DNA of 64,000 bases, taken from the NCBI RefSeq assembly GCF_031755915.1, contig NC_083379.1, forward strand, positions 45,516,001 to 45,580,000, read 5' to 3'. Shown here in pieces: positions 38,801 to 50,746 of the stretch. A model generated the notes under the pieces. That model made no database searches and was not told the DNA's origin. It saw nothing but the letters and a program-made list of their open reading frames with translations. This stretch comes from Ziziphus jujuba. Its lineage: Eukaryota > Streptophyta > Magnoliopsida > Rosales > Rhamnaceae. The position numbers and the translations under genes are program-made. Every line of letters begins with the position of its first letter. Positions within the stretch are counted from its first letter, which is position 1.

Positions 38801-41800
38801 GGTGATTGAATGTGGTTCAAATGGAAGAATCATTCCTCTTTTCTCATTATGACTCCGAGTTTGGTTACTTGAGCTTCTTTCTCTTTGTGCTAATTGAATG
38901 GATCCCCCAGCTCTGCCCTTCTCACCGCTGCTGTCATCTTCTGATTTTATGGATCCTGACTTCCCAAATTCTACAAGTTCAATTGTCTTACGTTAGCAAA
39001 ATCACCTCTTTACGTTTATTAACAAAGTTTTTGAGAGTGGATGAAGTAGAGGTACGAACCATTGAGGAAAGTGAAAGCAATAACGGTACCAATGTTGAAA
39101 AGTAAAATAAATCCAAGCAGTGCCCCATTGCCAAGCCAATACCAATATTCATCTGTAAAGAACCCGCCGCTCTTCAAAACTTCAACTCCTAGAGGTTCTG
39201 TTGAGTTTGGCAGGATCTTTTTACAGAAAAAGCATACTCAAATATAAGATGATTGTTTGGAAGGAGGCTCAAAAAACAAAAAGTACTAATTCAAAAATCT
39301 TACATGTCGCCACTTGTTCCCAAGGAACTCGTTAACTAGTATTGCATTCTGGCCATACATCAAAGGGGAAATCCAGAAACCCCAAATCCACCATTTTTTA
39401 ATATCATCTGTTGGCATTGTGAAGAGAAAGGAAACAAGCATGAATTATTTTCTGCTGGAAGAGGAAAAATTTTTTTTTTCCTTAATGACATTGAGTACTT
39501 GTTAAATTGTACCTTTAGACAGCACAAAGCCACCCAATGCGAAAGTTGCTAGCAAGGCAAAGGACCCAAAAGTGTTTGCAACAATCATGTTCCTACCCAA
39601 AGCTGCAATCAATCTGAACAGTGCAGAGGCCATCTGGTTTACACATAGTAGCAGAAGATATTGCTTAAAAAACCTGCAGGGTGCAGAATATGTATCCTTG
39701 GTGAAGTTTGAACATCCAAAACAAACCTTTGAGTCTACAACAATTTAAATGTTTTTAGTTGGTTACCTTCCAACATTTGGATCAAATCCAATAACATAAT
39801 ACGTAAGGAACACCCAGACTGCAACCTCTATCAATGTGATAGGGATCTTGAGAACCCATGTTGGAAGAGCATATGCCCATGGAGGGTAGAACAGGAGGTT
39901 CCTCTGCTTGTAAAAGACTGGAAGCTTGGCAATGGTCATGGAAATCTCTGACATTCCATTAAACATTACAGTAACCACAGCATAGAACAAAGCACCAACG
40001 TAAATTTGTCCATCCTCTGCAGAATCGTCAGGCATCTTGGTTCTTAGAAAGACTGTCATCCCAATCAGCGCCGTTATTGCAATCTAGAAGTGGGAAAATA
40101 TGTAAGTAAATGTTAAATACAAAAACTTTGAATAGAAAACATGAAGCAGTTCAAGTAAAATCAAAGCATAGTTAGGGAACCCACTTGTGAAAGCTTGAAG
40201 AAGTAAACAAAGGAGTTCCTCTTCATAAGCAAGTATTCTCTTGATATACAAGCTCTTAAGAGTTCCCCCTTCCCTAAACCATATTTTTTGGTTGTCAAAG
40301 CAGCTGGGTGGTTTTTGCTCTCGTCAAATGGAGTTGCAAGCTCATCTCCTACTTTCCTTCCCACATGATATGATTGGAAAGCCTCCACAAATTCCTTTAC
40401 TGTGACAAAACTGTAAGGCTCCTCTTTTCGTACCCAATACTGCTCCTGATCTTTTCTTGATGTCACCTATGAAAAATGAAATTATGCATTACCAATTGGC
40501 ATACCATAGGTTGTTGTCCATCTCTCTTTTAGAACAAATGAGAAAAACCAACTATTTTTGTATATGTTTACCTCTTGAAGAAAGTCAGCGACACCTTTCC
40601 TCTCTGGACATTTAAAACCCATGGATTCAAAAAAATCAAGAACGCCTTCCCGTGGACCCTGGTACACAATCTGACCATCGGAGAGGAGAATCAAGTCATC
40701 AAAAAGGTTATAAGTCTCTGGTGCAGGCTGGAGCAGTGAGATGACAGCAGTCCCTTGAAAAATATGAACAAATTGCTTGAGTGAATTCACAATTGAATAA
40801 GTTGTCGAGCTGTCCAAACCAGTAGATATTTCATCCATGAAAAGCGCCTTTGCTGGTCCAACTAGCATCTCACCTATAATTGTATTGTATACAAATCATT
40901 AATTGTGCAGAGTAGAAAAAAGTTTGTAGTGCATTTATGTTAGTAATTGAGTTCTTTACCAGTTGTGACACGCTTCCTCTGTCCCCCAGAGATACCCCTT
41001 ATCATTTCATCCCCAACCATGGTATCAGCACAGATATCCAATCCCAAAACCTGTAAATAATCTCATTCTAAATTATGAAGGAACTCAAGGAAACTGTTTG
41101 AGTCTTTCTTAAAAACTTAATTATGGCAATGATATACACTTTTCAGTGATGTTTACCTTTAGAATATAATCAGTCACTACATTTGACTCTTGGCCTTCTG
41201 TTGCTGCTGCCTAAAGTAGGCAAAAAAAATAAAATAAAAATAAAAATATAAGAGGGAAAACAACAACAACAACAACAAAAAGAACCTCGTAAAATGTCAA
41301 GTACATTTAGATAAGATTGTAAATTTGAAAATTTTCACACAAATAGAAAAGAATTGGGCTTAAATATCCCCTGAATCATGATCACTGGTTTGCCCTTCTA
41401 GTGCATCATTCTTGAGAAATAAGCTCATGCTTCTTTTTTCTCACCTTCATGTAGATATCAATATCTGGATCAGGCTTAATATTAGCCAGTCTCTCTCTTC
41501 TAGACAACTCTGCTAGCATATCTGCATATTGTCAAATAAGAGAAATGAGATGAGTAATATCTTTAAATGGAGAAGTACGTCACCAGGCCATTTGTTATGT
41601 CCTGAAAGTCGTATTTTTCTTTTCTTTTTCTTTTTGTGGCAATTTGCAGAAGACAAGATTTTACAAAGGAACCAACCATATCGGGTTCCAACTCCTTGAC
41701 ATCTTGCAGAGAAAGCCAATGTCTCTCGCACTGTCATTTCGCCAATATGAACATCATGTTGACTGATGTAGGCTGCACTTCTCTGCGGTACAAACTCCTT

Positions 41801-43197
41801 CATTTCGCGCCCGTTGTAGGTCACCCTCCCACTTAACTGATTCACAAAATTTATGTTTTTTTCCGAAAAGTTAGAGAATACAGACTATATATAATCCACA
41901 AACAAATTGAAGATAGTTAGTAAATTCACCTTTAGTTCAGGGTCAAGCTTTCCTGCCAAAGCTAACAAGAATGTGGTCTTACCAGAACTTGGAGGACCCA
42001 ATAGCAATGTCATTCTGAAAATTTCATATTTAAAAAATTTGATTACTACATGCTCTATATTCCACAGTTGAACATGAACAAAAAAGAAAAAAAATAATAA
42101 ATAAAAATGAATATTTTACTGGGAAAAAAAATAATAATAAAAACAGCCATATGCTCACCTGCTTGGCTTGATGATTCCACTAACATCGTGAAGAATAGAA
42201 ATACGTTTCTTTCTACTTGGGAGAATATGGAGATAATTCACGAGGCTCTTCAAAATAAATGACCAAAGTACTCTATGTTAGAATAATATTAAAAATAAAG
42301 ATAAAGAACATTATACAACGCAGTGATGGTGAGAATTAGAATGATTGGTTTTACCTCGAGCATGTTAAAAGTGAAGTTGAAGAAGGTAGGCGAAGCTCTG
42401 CCTCCTACACGAGTCTCTGCTTCTACTTCCAGATGCTCATATCGCACTTCTATTGTTGGAACTTCAATTCCAACTCTGACATATTCCCAAAAAAATAAAA
42501 AATAAAAAATAATCAAATTATGGTTTTTTTTTTTTTTTTTTGTGGTTTTCGGATAATAACTCATAAAAATTATACTAGCAATAATAACGCATAAAAATGA
42601 CCTACTCTTTATGCTTGGTTTGAAAACAGGGCCTATACTTTTTAGCAATGTCACCTTATACCATAACATCTTACCATATCAAATCTCTCTGTTATATTTT
42701 CAGGAAAGTCATTATATTCACCATGTTATAATCCACATATTAATATGAATTTTATGCTTATTTAAAAGAGAAAAATCGCTTCCCCTGTTTGATTACCTCG
42801 AAAATTAATAAGATGAACAAGAAAAATCCATAAAAATGTAAATGAGATAAGGAAGGAGAATTTTGTCTTACCTATCAATACGATTCTTAAGCTTGAGCAA
42901 GAACTTTTCATTATCTTCATCTGCAACTTTAACCAACCTCTCCATCAACTCCTTCCTCTCTTCAAGTCCAAGATTATTCACATCAATTTCACTTGCGTCG
43001 CCGTGCGGCGAAGTGAGTATTCCTTTTCTGAGACGATCATAAGTAGGAAGCTTCTCCAGAGCTGCCCATTTAAGAGCTTCTTCATCATCGTCTTCCCTCG
43101 ACGACCTCGAGAATATTTCCATATTATTGCTTCTCCACATGGAAGAACTGTTTCTTCGTAAACTATTAGCCGCTCTGTAAATATCACTGCCCTCCAT
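35892..43197 (-). CDS. PDR-type ABCG transporter, ABCG40/NtPDR1-like (PDR copy 3, intact)
   Basis: Full-size PDR transporter (NBD1-TMD1-NBD2-TMD2), 23 exons: 42872-43197, 42355-42475, 42159-42247, 41930-42014, 41677-41836, 41445-41521, 41157-41210, 40960-41050, 40572-40873, 40185-40466, 39767-40083, 39513-39673, 39304-39407, 39060-39216, 38765-38970, 38345-38677, 37676-37966, 37502-37585, 37242-37375, 36869-37096, 36609-36780, 36274-36528, 35892-36152. The total is 4290 nt, 1429 aa, with every donor GT, every acceptor AG and all phases consistent. [36 protein letters not shown] and IIFMDE are all present. The start is ATG 43195-43197 (MEGSDIY); the codons just upstream are non-ATG. Exon lengths are identical to those of copy 4, its partner in the segmental duplication. 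Expected at the plasma membrane; the cargo is unknown. Confidence 0.93.
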
Positions 43198-43254
43198 TTT
43201 CAAATCTCCCTGAAGCTTAGATACTTCTATACAACTTAAATAAACCCACCAATT

Positions 43255-43308
43255 CCCTGAGAGTTATATTTATATAGATATAAGTATCTATATCAAACTC
43301 TCAGGGCC
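43255..43308. repeat. Inverted repeat in the upstream/leader region of PDR copy 3
   Basis: CCCTGAGAGTT at the left is mirrored by AACTCTCAGGG at the right, and the intervening ATAGATATAAGTATCTAT is itself near-palindromic, so about 53 bp can form one hairpin. The copy 4 counterpart near 59,527 keeps the left arm (CCCTGAGAGTTC) but not the right one. It lies 60-110 bp upstream of the ATG, possibly in the 5' UTR. Confidence 0.65.
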
Positions 43309-43470
43309 AAAACAGAGCTAAACCAATAACTCTGTTCTCTGCAACGAGTTCTAGACGCCAACTAAAACCCAGAAATTTAAAAGAATGTATACAATGTTTC
43401 AGATGGAAAAGAAAATAGATAAATAAATAAAAGTTTGAAAATGGAAACGTGTCTTGTTTGGCTAGCTTTC

Positions 43471-43511
43471 AATCTGGATGTCATGCAATAAAAGAGTGTG
43501 ATATATATAGG
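43471..43511 (-). promoter_or_regulatory. Candidate core promoter of PDR copy 3 with TATA box
   Basis: The plus strand reads GGATGTCATGCAATAAAAGA then GTGTGATATATATAG. In gene sense this is CTATATATATCAC, a good TATA box, followed by the block shared with all four PDR genes. It lies about 300 bp upstream of the ATG, implying a 5' UTR of roughly 270 nt if the TATA is used. Confidence 0.5.
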
Positions 43512-46500
43512 GAGAGAAGTACATTCTGTCAAAGCTTAAGGGGCTTTCCATGTTTCTTCCTTACAAGTCAAAATTATATTGGCGGGGAAATTAAATTTTA
43601 TTATAAATTATGTTTAACATTATCATGATTATTGAAACTCTTTGTTTAATTTCAGCGTAAAACAATGAAAAATTATCTTTACCATTTTTTTCCTTATTTA
43701 GGACTAACGTGGATGGTTGTGATAGTTGTGTAAGTTCCTGAGGTCTAAATTAAACTTATAAAGTCGAATATAATTTCTAATTTATGACGAGCCCTCTAAT
43801 TAGAAACTGTCAAATTTTATTCTGTTTTTTCCAAAACAAAATGACATTTCTGCCCCAAAGTAAAATTAAAATTCTCAGACATCAAATTTGGATAGCTAGA
43901 AAAGTATTAACCACATGCTTTATTAATATCAACTTCTTTTCAAGCAACTCTACCAAACAAAATTTGAAGAGAAGAAAAGAAGGGAAAAAAAAAAAAAAGA
44001 GAGTGAGAGACTATTATTTTCATTATTAAGTTTTTTTTTCTTTAATCATTTGTAATAATTTTCACCCTCCATTCAATATTTCAAATCCACAACCGTGAAT
44101 GTCTTACCAATTGAACAAATCTCACTTCATCATTTATTATTTAAGTTAGGATTGATATAATTTTACCCCAAAATGATGTTATGTTTTTCATTTTGCCTTC
44201 TAAACTATAAAAATTGTAACATTGTCTCTCAAACTATATAATATTTGTGTATCCATTTAGTCCAATTATGCAATTTTTCTAATGAATTTAACAAAATTAG
44301 TCATACACACTCATTAAACTATTTCCAAACAAAATTATATGATAATTAATCTCATCAAATTCAATTGTTGAAAATTCTTTCTCTCTTTTTCTTTCTTCTT
44401 CTTCTTCTTCTTTTTTTTTTTTTTTTTTTTTTTTTGTTTTTTGTGTGTGCGAATATCTGTCAAAAAAAATTTTGTTAGAATAAAGTGATACAAAAGTAAT
44501 AGTTTGTTGAGCAATTTTACAAATTTTATACATTGGGAGCAAGTAAAGTAAAAAAGGCGTTACAGGGATGTGGGGGAGGGGTAACATATATAATATAAAA
44601 TATTTTAAGGTCCATATAGTTACCATGATTATGATTTTAAAAGTATGAAAAGCTAATAGACTTTGAATTTGTAAGTACAAATCACAATCATAATTTAATC
44701 GGTTGGCATATATATACAGAATTAACTTTTTTTTTGGAACTTGGTTCCAAAAAGAGCAAAATTTGACCACGTTTCATAAAAGTTCATATTCTTCACGAAG
44801 AAAAGTTAAATCTTGACGAGAAATTATTTCATGTCAAGCCTTCGTATTTTACCTTTCAATTTTATCGGAGAGAAAAAAAAAATTATAATCTCTCTAATTT
44901 TCCTCTTATAATATGTGTACAAAGAAATGTCTTGGCGTTTAATCAAAGTCATTAACTGAAAATTCCAAGAGCTGATGTAAATTGATTTTGCGTCTTCATA
45001 CATAACCAAACTAATTTTCTTTAATTAGTTACTATAGGCAGTCAAAATAATTAAGCAGGATATTAGAATTTCATCATCAATGATGTCATCATTAATGCAA
45101 TCTAAAACAAGAACAATGAACAATAAGAATTTTCATGAGGTGGCTAGATGGCTAGGAAATTTATTTATTCTGGTTTGTGGAACCCAAAGGAAACCGAAAA
45201 GTAGTGGAAAAAGTTGAGAAAGGAGATCATGTCATGCGGGTCCAAGATGTCATTTTGACTAGTTTTTAATGGGGTTTGCGTCTGGTGGTTGCCTTTGCTA
45301 TCAACAAGTTTCTAGTAACAAATATAGAACCAACCGACGGATTGGATGGTTATTTAAGCATGAAGAAATATGTTACATTTTCTGGCTGCCCAAATTGTGG
45401 TGAAAATGACCAAAATCAGAGACCCTGTCTCATTATTTTTCATTTCATATTTCTTTGGTATTAATTTCAGTATTACTTCCCCATTTAATATTAGGAATTT
45501 TTGGCTCACTCGAAAATGATTCTTTTTCAAAAAGCTGGCTTTTTATTAGGTGTGAGACACTGTGGTACAGCATTGTAGGTGAAACTATTATGTCAAAGGA
45601 TGACTTTTCTTTCCTTTTCTTTTTCTTTTTTTTTTTCTTTTTTCTTTTTTTTTTCAATCAAGAAAACGATGACTTTCTTGCTCTTTTGTTTTTTTTTTTT
45701 AAATAAAGAAAAATAAAAATAAAAAAAATCAATATTTAATGATTACATAAACATTACTATATTGTAGAAAAACTAGGGTTGGAAGTCTAGAAATTTATAT
45801 TAATGCATTAAGCCAACCTAAAAATGTCATCAAAAGCTTTACCACATAAGAATGAGACGATCGAGTCTCCGAGAGTGCAAAAATTTGAGATTTCCTTACA
45901 ACCTCTTTCCTAAATGTTATTACATTACTAATTTCTTTAATTAGGGGTAAATATAAATTATTACACCCTTAGTTGGTTTTATGTAAATTATTACTCCTTT
46001 GTTTATTTAATTTTTTTTTAAATCTCTATTTCAATTTCCTTTTTGAAATCCTACTGAAGTAATTTGTTTGGTTAATAGTTATTTCCAAAATTGATTTTTT
46101 TTTTCTGACTATACTAATATTGTTTACCTTATATTAAATGAATCGGAGGATTTTGTCTTGTATAATTTATTTTTCATTGAAATATTTCCAGTTGGGGTAA
46201 TTGCTTGTTTAAAAAGAAACAAACGTGAAAAAGAGCCTTCCATGAACGTGCAACACATGCACAAAATTTGGATTGAGATTTCCAAAAAACATCATGTTCT
46301 GTTTTAAGGCCGACCAATAAATATGGTTCATATTGTCTAATATGAATTCCGTTCCATAATTTCAGTGGTTGATATTCGCCGTCCACGTTCTTGCATTAAT
46401 GAAATCCCAAACCTAAAACGAGTACCACTCCAAAGCCTCCCATAATTTTGGTAGTTAGGACGGTTTGGCAAAATCTGTGAGAATTTTTTTATCCTTCTTT

Positions 46501-47639
46501 TTCTTTTCCTTTCCTTCCCCCCCTTCACAATTTATCAAAGCCTACAAAGAAAACTATATCTGAAATATATACAACTGGGAAAAAATAAACTTGGGTTTGC
46601 AATACCAATATGCTAAGGTTTTCGATTTTCTTTGCAATTTCTTGTTCTTATCCTCTTCCATGCATATTGCAAGTGCGACCCCTTAAATTCTACTGACTTG
46701 CGTATTGGCTTACCTCATCATGGTCATATGATTAATCATCATATTCCAGCTGAAGTCTTGGACCCTGTCCTATCCCTCTGTTACACAAAAACCTCCCATT
46801 GAATATTATGCAAAATTTACTGCATTAATATTAATCCTAAACACATTTTTCAAAACCCTATTGATGGGTTGATTTGAGTTTTGAGATCGATAACTGCCTC
46901 ATCTGACCTTAATTTCTTCACCATTTACGTGATTAGAAGTCTGCTATTTTAACCTTTTTACTCCTTATTCAGAATTTTCAAACCATGTTGCAGAATTTGT
47001 TGAAATTTGTCTAAACTTTCATGTAGAAACTAGAAATGTTGTCTTTTTGGTAAAAAATTAGAATTATTGTCTGCGGAACCTTTTACTTTTAAGAATATAT
47101 CTAGCCAACAAGAAACGGATATAAGTACGCCTCACGATGATTACTTGCAAGTTGATTTTTAATGCCAAGCAATCATGTGGAATATATATAACATCAGGTT
47201 TAAGAAAACTTTTAGAAATTGTCTAATCTTCTGGATAAAATTATGGAATGAAAATGATCCATTTAGCTTTTTCAAAAGATAGTTTCCATTCCCATCATTA
47301 AATCGTATAGTTTCGAGTTTGAAGAAACAACCACAATCCAGCACTCGATAACAATAACCATATTAAATGCTGAAAAACAATTTAGCATTTTAAAGTTTAG
47401 TTCTGAAACCCAGAGTCTTCAAACTCATTGAGCTAGTTGAGTTTCAAAAAGAAACAAAAATTTACTGCAAAAACATCCTATGTATCAAAGTAAAATGGAC
47501 AAAAGCATTCAGGAGAAACTTTTCTTGTTTAGTTACTATTTCTAAATGGCCAACATATAATAGATAACAGCAACCATCCAAAATAACATCAAATGTGCAT
47601 GCATGTTTACAACAACTCTGTAATTTCAAAAGCATTCCA
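43512..47639. other. Spacer between PDR copy 3 and the DUF2921 pseudogene
   Basis: Parts at both ends align with the unit 2 spacer (59,800-62,129), for example AGTATTAACCAC near 43,905 and CCCATAATTTTGGTAGT near 46,440. The stretch at about 44,697-46,425 has no counterpart there. Homopolymer and pyrimidine tracts occur near 44,400 and 45,610-45,655. Open frames here are unconserved between the two units and are not called as genes. Confidence 0.55.
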
Positions 47640-47996
47640 CATCATTCTACACCATGTTCTTTCTAAGTGGGTTGGCAAACTCGTAGTCCTCAACAAAGTA
47701 CGGATTGGGAACTGGAGTTCTAATGTAATCATAAATACGTGGGAAAAAGTCTAACCAGTTTGATTCCAATGAAATAAATCTTTCTAAGTGGTTGCCAATG
47801 ATTTGTGGGAGAAAGAAAAAATCTTGGACTAGACCCAAGTAATACTCCAGCTCAGTCTCCCAATCCCACATATGAGACCCTGCTCTAGCAAATTTAAATC
47901 ATGTTGCCCGAATAGAATTCTGGCTGGTCCTCTTATTATGAACAATTAGAACAATTATGAACCCCTAAATGTAAAGTCAAGGTTGTCAAGAATACC
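47640..47996 (-). pseudogene. DUF2921 gene fragment, C-terminal-side piece (pseudogene)
   Basis: Encodes recognisable DUF2921 segments (WDWETELEYYLGLVQDFFFL, IYDYIRTPVPNPYFVEDYEF) matching the gene at 62,130-64,000. About 235 bp that encode the C-terminal part in the intact gene (near 62,150-62,385) are deleted, and a further in-gene deletion removes the FIWQIDCK region. The sequence is cut at 47,997-48,001 (ATCTT), where the LTR retrotransposon begins, and resumes at 50,747. Confidence 0.88.
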
Positions 47997-48001
47997 ATCT
48001 T

Positions 48002-48630
48002 TGGTTGTATCACTATTTTCGGCCTAAGGTAATAAGGAAGCAAAAGGAAAAAATATCCCATATGGATTAGGAGAAGAAAAACCAATTAGATTTTAGAAAT
48101 AAAAGGTTTTTAAATATTCCACATCGAAAATAAAGAGATTTGTGGGTGACTTCTCTTACTATATACCGAAGTCTCATTTGCTCATTGAAAGGGACTCAAC
48201 TTCTACTATACCTCTTTACACTAGAATACTTCTCTTATTTTTAATTCTAATTTTCAACATAGGTAGATCTTCTGACCGCTTAGTATTTAGTTTTTATTTA
48301 ATGTTGGTCCTTAGCCCAACTATTATTTACCTTTAGCCATTTAATTTTGTACTGTTTCTTAGATCGTCTATTTTATTATCTTTAATTATTATTATTATTA
48401 TTATTATTTTGGCATTGTTCTCATTTATTTTTTTTCTTAGTTGATTAAAGTCTTTTAATCATAAGGCATTAAAACCTTCTTAATTGTTTGTTCTTTTCAA
48501 TTAAATACAGTCGTCTGATTTTATTTTATTTTTGTAATTTTTATTATTATTATTTTCTCTATTTCCTTCAATCTAGAAGGTGGCACGCTTGCACAATCAG
48601 AGACAGTCGGTGTTGGATTTTTCTTCAACA
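48002..48630 (+). repeat. 5' LTR (629 bp)
   Basis: Left long terminal repeat, TGGTTG...TTCAACA. It aligns with 50,000-50,741, for example AAGCAAAAGGAAAAAATATC and TTTACACTAGAATACTTCTC in both. Confidence 0.9.
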
Positions 48631-48839
48631 TTAGTTTTTGGCACGCCCAATGGGACCCATCAACTAAGAAGCTGAGATGACTTCAAACGATGATAAAGTT
48701 ATTCGAGATATTTCATGTCTGATAAGTATTAAAAGAGCACAACAGAAAGATGGAAGCATCGTTCGAACACATGCACCAACAGTTGCAGGCCCTCCAAGCC
48801 ATATTAAAAGGCATTTGGCTAATTTATGGTCAAAATGAG

Positions 48840-49270
48840 TATCAAATGCAGGCCTCCAAGGCCGCCTCTACCCCGATAATGGTCCCTCAAGCCACATCTG
48901 TCCAGTTGCAGGCCCCCTAGGCTGCATTGACACCAATAGGAGTGCCGGCCTCTAAGGCAGCCTCTGCCCCGATGATGACTCCACAGGCCGTGTCAACCTC
49001 GACATTCGCCCCTCATGCCCCCCAGGCCACATCGTCACCTACACGAGTGTTGGCCTCCAAGGCCGCCTCTCCCCCGATATTGACCAATCAGGCCTCATCT
49101 ATCTTAGGCCGCATTGCCACCTACAGGAGTGTTGGCCTCCAAGGCCGCCTCTCCCCCGATGCTTACTAGCCAATCAGGCCGCCTCTATCCAGTTGCAGGA
49201 ACTCCAGGCTGCATCAACACCTACAGAATTACTAACCTCCAAAGCCGCCTCTGCCCCAAAGTTGGCTCAC
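48840..49270 (+). repeat. Degenerate tandem repeat in the LTR element interior (Ala/Ser/Pro-rich gag-like)
   Basis: A GC-rich motif around GGCCTCCAAGGCCGCCTCT recurs several times (about 48,852, 48,949 as a variant, 49,050, 49,136) separated by about 85-100 bp. In one + frame it encodes recurring ASKAAS-P...QATS phrases interrupted by stops. It is far more GC-rich than its surroundings. Possibly an expanded gag segment of the parental element; no known domain recognised. Confidence 0.6.
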
Positions 49271-49999
49271 TAGGCTAGATCCATTTCAGTGCAGGCCGCC
49301 AAGTTGTATCAAAACCTATTGGAATGCAAGCCCTTAGGGCTGCATCCATCCTGGTAGCACCTTCAGTCACATCTACCACGGTTGTAGCCCTTTAGGCCAT
49401 ATCTAGAACGACAGTGACTCCATGAACTACATCTACTAGAGTGCATGCCTTTATGATTGCACCAACAATGATGAAATAGATTGAAGACATGGGATAGAAG
49501 AACCAACTGTATGTTTTTCCATCGGCCAGAAATCGAATTCAGGCTGGGGGGGCAACTGCTTATGCACCAGAGCTGTAACTAGAAGTATTATCGATATGGC
49601 ATCCCTCAACCATATCAAGCCAGTCCAAATAATCTTAGGTGGAAGAATGGATATTATAACCTCCAGACTAATCGAGACTTTGGACGGTCAAAGATTAAGA
49701 ACAATATGAATAAAGGTTCGAGCATGCATTTCGGAGCTGTTGAAAATGTCATTTTAAAGATGACTGGTTGTGCGACTATAAAGCATGATCCAAAGGGATT
49801 TTGGTCCAGACAGAAGACCAAATGCCGTAGATGAAGACAATAGAAGACCAACATGATCATGCCGACGACTACAGTAAGGTACTAGTACGGAAAGCTGAGA
49901 TTGAAAAATTGAAATTTTAAGAGATTGAAAAATTGAAATTTTACATGTTTCATTAAATTATTCTAAATAATTTAATAAAACATTGGGGGGGGGGGCCAA

Positions 50000-50741
50000 T
50001 GTTTGTACCACTATTTTCAGCCTAAGGTAGTATGGAAGCAAAAGGAAAAAATATCCAACATGGATTAAAAGAAGAAAAACCAATTTGGTTTTAGAAATAA
50101 AGATTTTCAAATATCTTACATAGAAAAATAAAGAGATTTGTGGGTGGCTTCTCTTACTATATATTGAAACCTCATTTGCTCATTGAAAAGAATCTCAACT
50201 TTTACTACATCTCTTTACACTAGAATACTTCTCTTATTTTTAATTTTAGTTTTTAACATAGAGCAGGTCTTCTGATCGCTTATTATTTAGTTTTTATTTA
50301 GTATTGGCCCTTAGGCCACCTATTATTTACCTTTAGCCATTTAATTTTGTGTTGTTTCTTAGACCGCCTACTTTATTATCTTTAATTATTATTATTATTA
50401 TTATTTTGGCATTGTTCTCATTATTTTTTTCTTAGTTGATTAAAGTCCTTTAATTATTAAGGTATTATAACCTTCTTAATTGTTTGTTCTCTGCAATTAA
50501 ATACAGTCATCTGATTTTATTTTATTTTCGTAATTGTTATTATTATTATTTTCTCTATTTCCTTCAATCTAGAAGGTGGTTAGAACCTTCTTAATTGTTT
50601 GTTCTCTACAATTAAATACAGTTATCTGATTTTATTTTATTTTCGTAATTGTTATTATTATTATTTTCTCTATTTCCTTCAATCTAGAATGTGGCACACT
50701 TGCATAATCAGAGATGCCCGGTGTTGGATTTTTCTCCAACA
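50000..50741 (+). repeat. 3' LTR (742 bp, with an internal 115-bp tandem duplication)
   Basis: Begins TGTTTGTACCAC just after the polypurine tract and ends CTCCAACA. It is longer than the 5' LTR because about 115 bp, starting AACCTTCTTAATTGTTTGTT, is present twice (about 50,469-50,583 and 50,584-50,698). Confidence 0.88.
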
Positions 50742-50746
50742 ATCTT

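Larger units (their letters stand above)
48002..50741. mobile_element. Non-autonomous LTR retrotransposon inserted in the DUF2921 pseudogene
   Basis: The element starts TGGTTGTATCAC and ends TTCTCCAACA (TG...CA) and is flanked by the 5-bp duplication ATCTT (47,997-48,001 and 50,742-50,746). The 5' LTR is 48,002-48,630 and the 3' LTR 50,000-50,741. The internal 1.37 kb begins TTAGTTTTTGGCACGCCCAA, a primer-binding-site-like leader, and ends in a purine run (GGGGGGGGGGG at 49,985-49,995), the polypurine tract. This places the element in + orientation, opposite to the host gene. There is no protease, reverse transcriptase or integrase. The interior shows only a broken gag-like stretch with Ala/Ser/Pro repeats. 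The LTRs differ at roughly one site in ten by eye, so the insertion is not recent. Confidence 0.92.

Noticed and set aside
45276..45706. Plus-strand frames of 60-80 codons
   Set aside because: Located in the block missing from the other duplication unit, low complexity at the 3' side, and without recognisable motifs.
48927..49169. Independent Ala/Ser/Pro-rich protein gene
   Set aside because: It is inside the LTR retrotransposon and consists of the internal repeat with stops on both sides; treated as a gag remnant.
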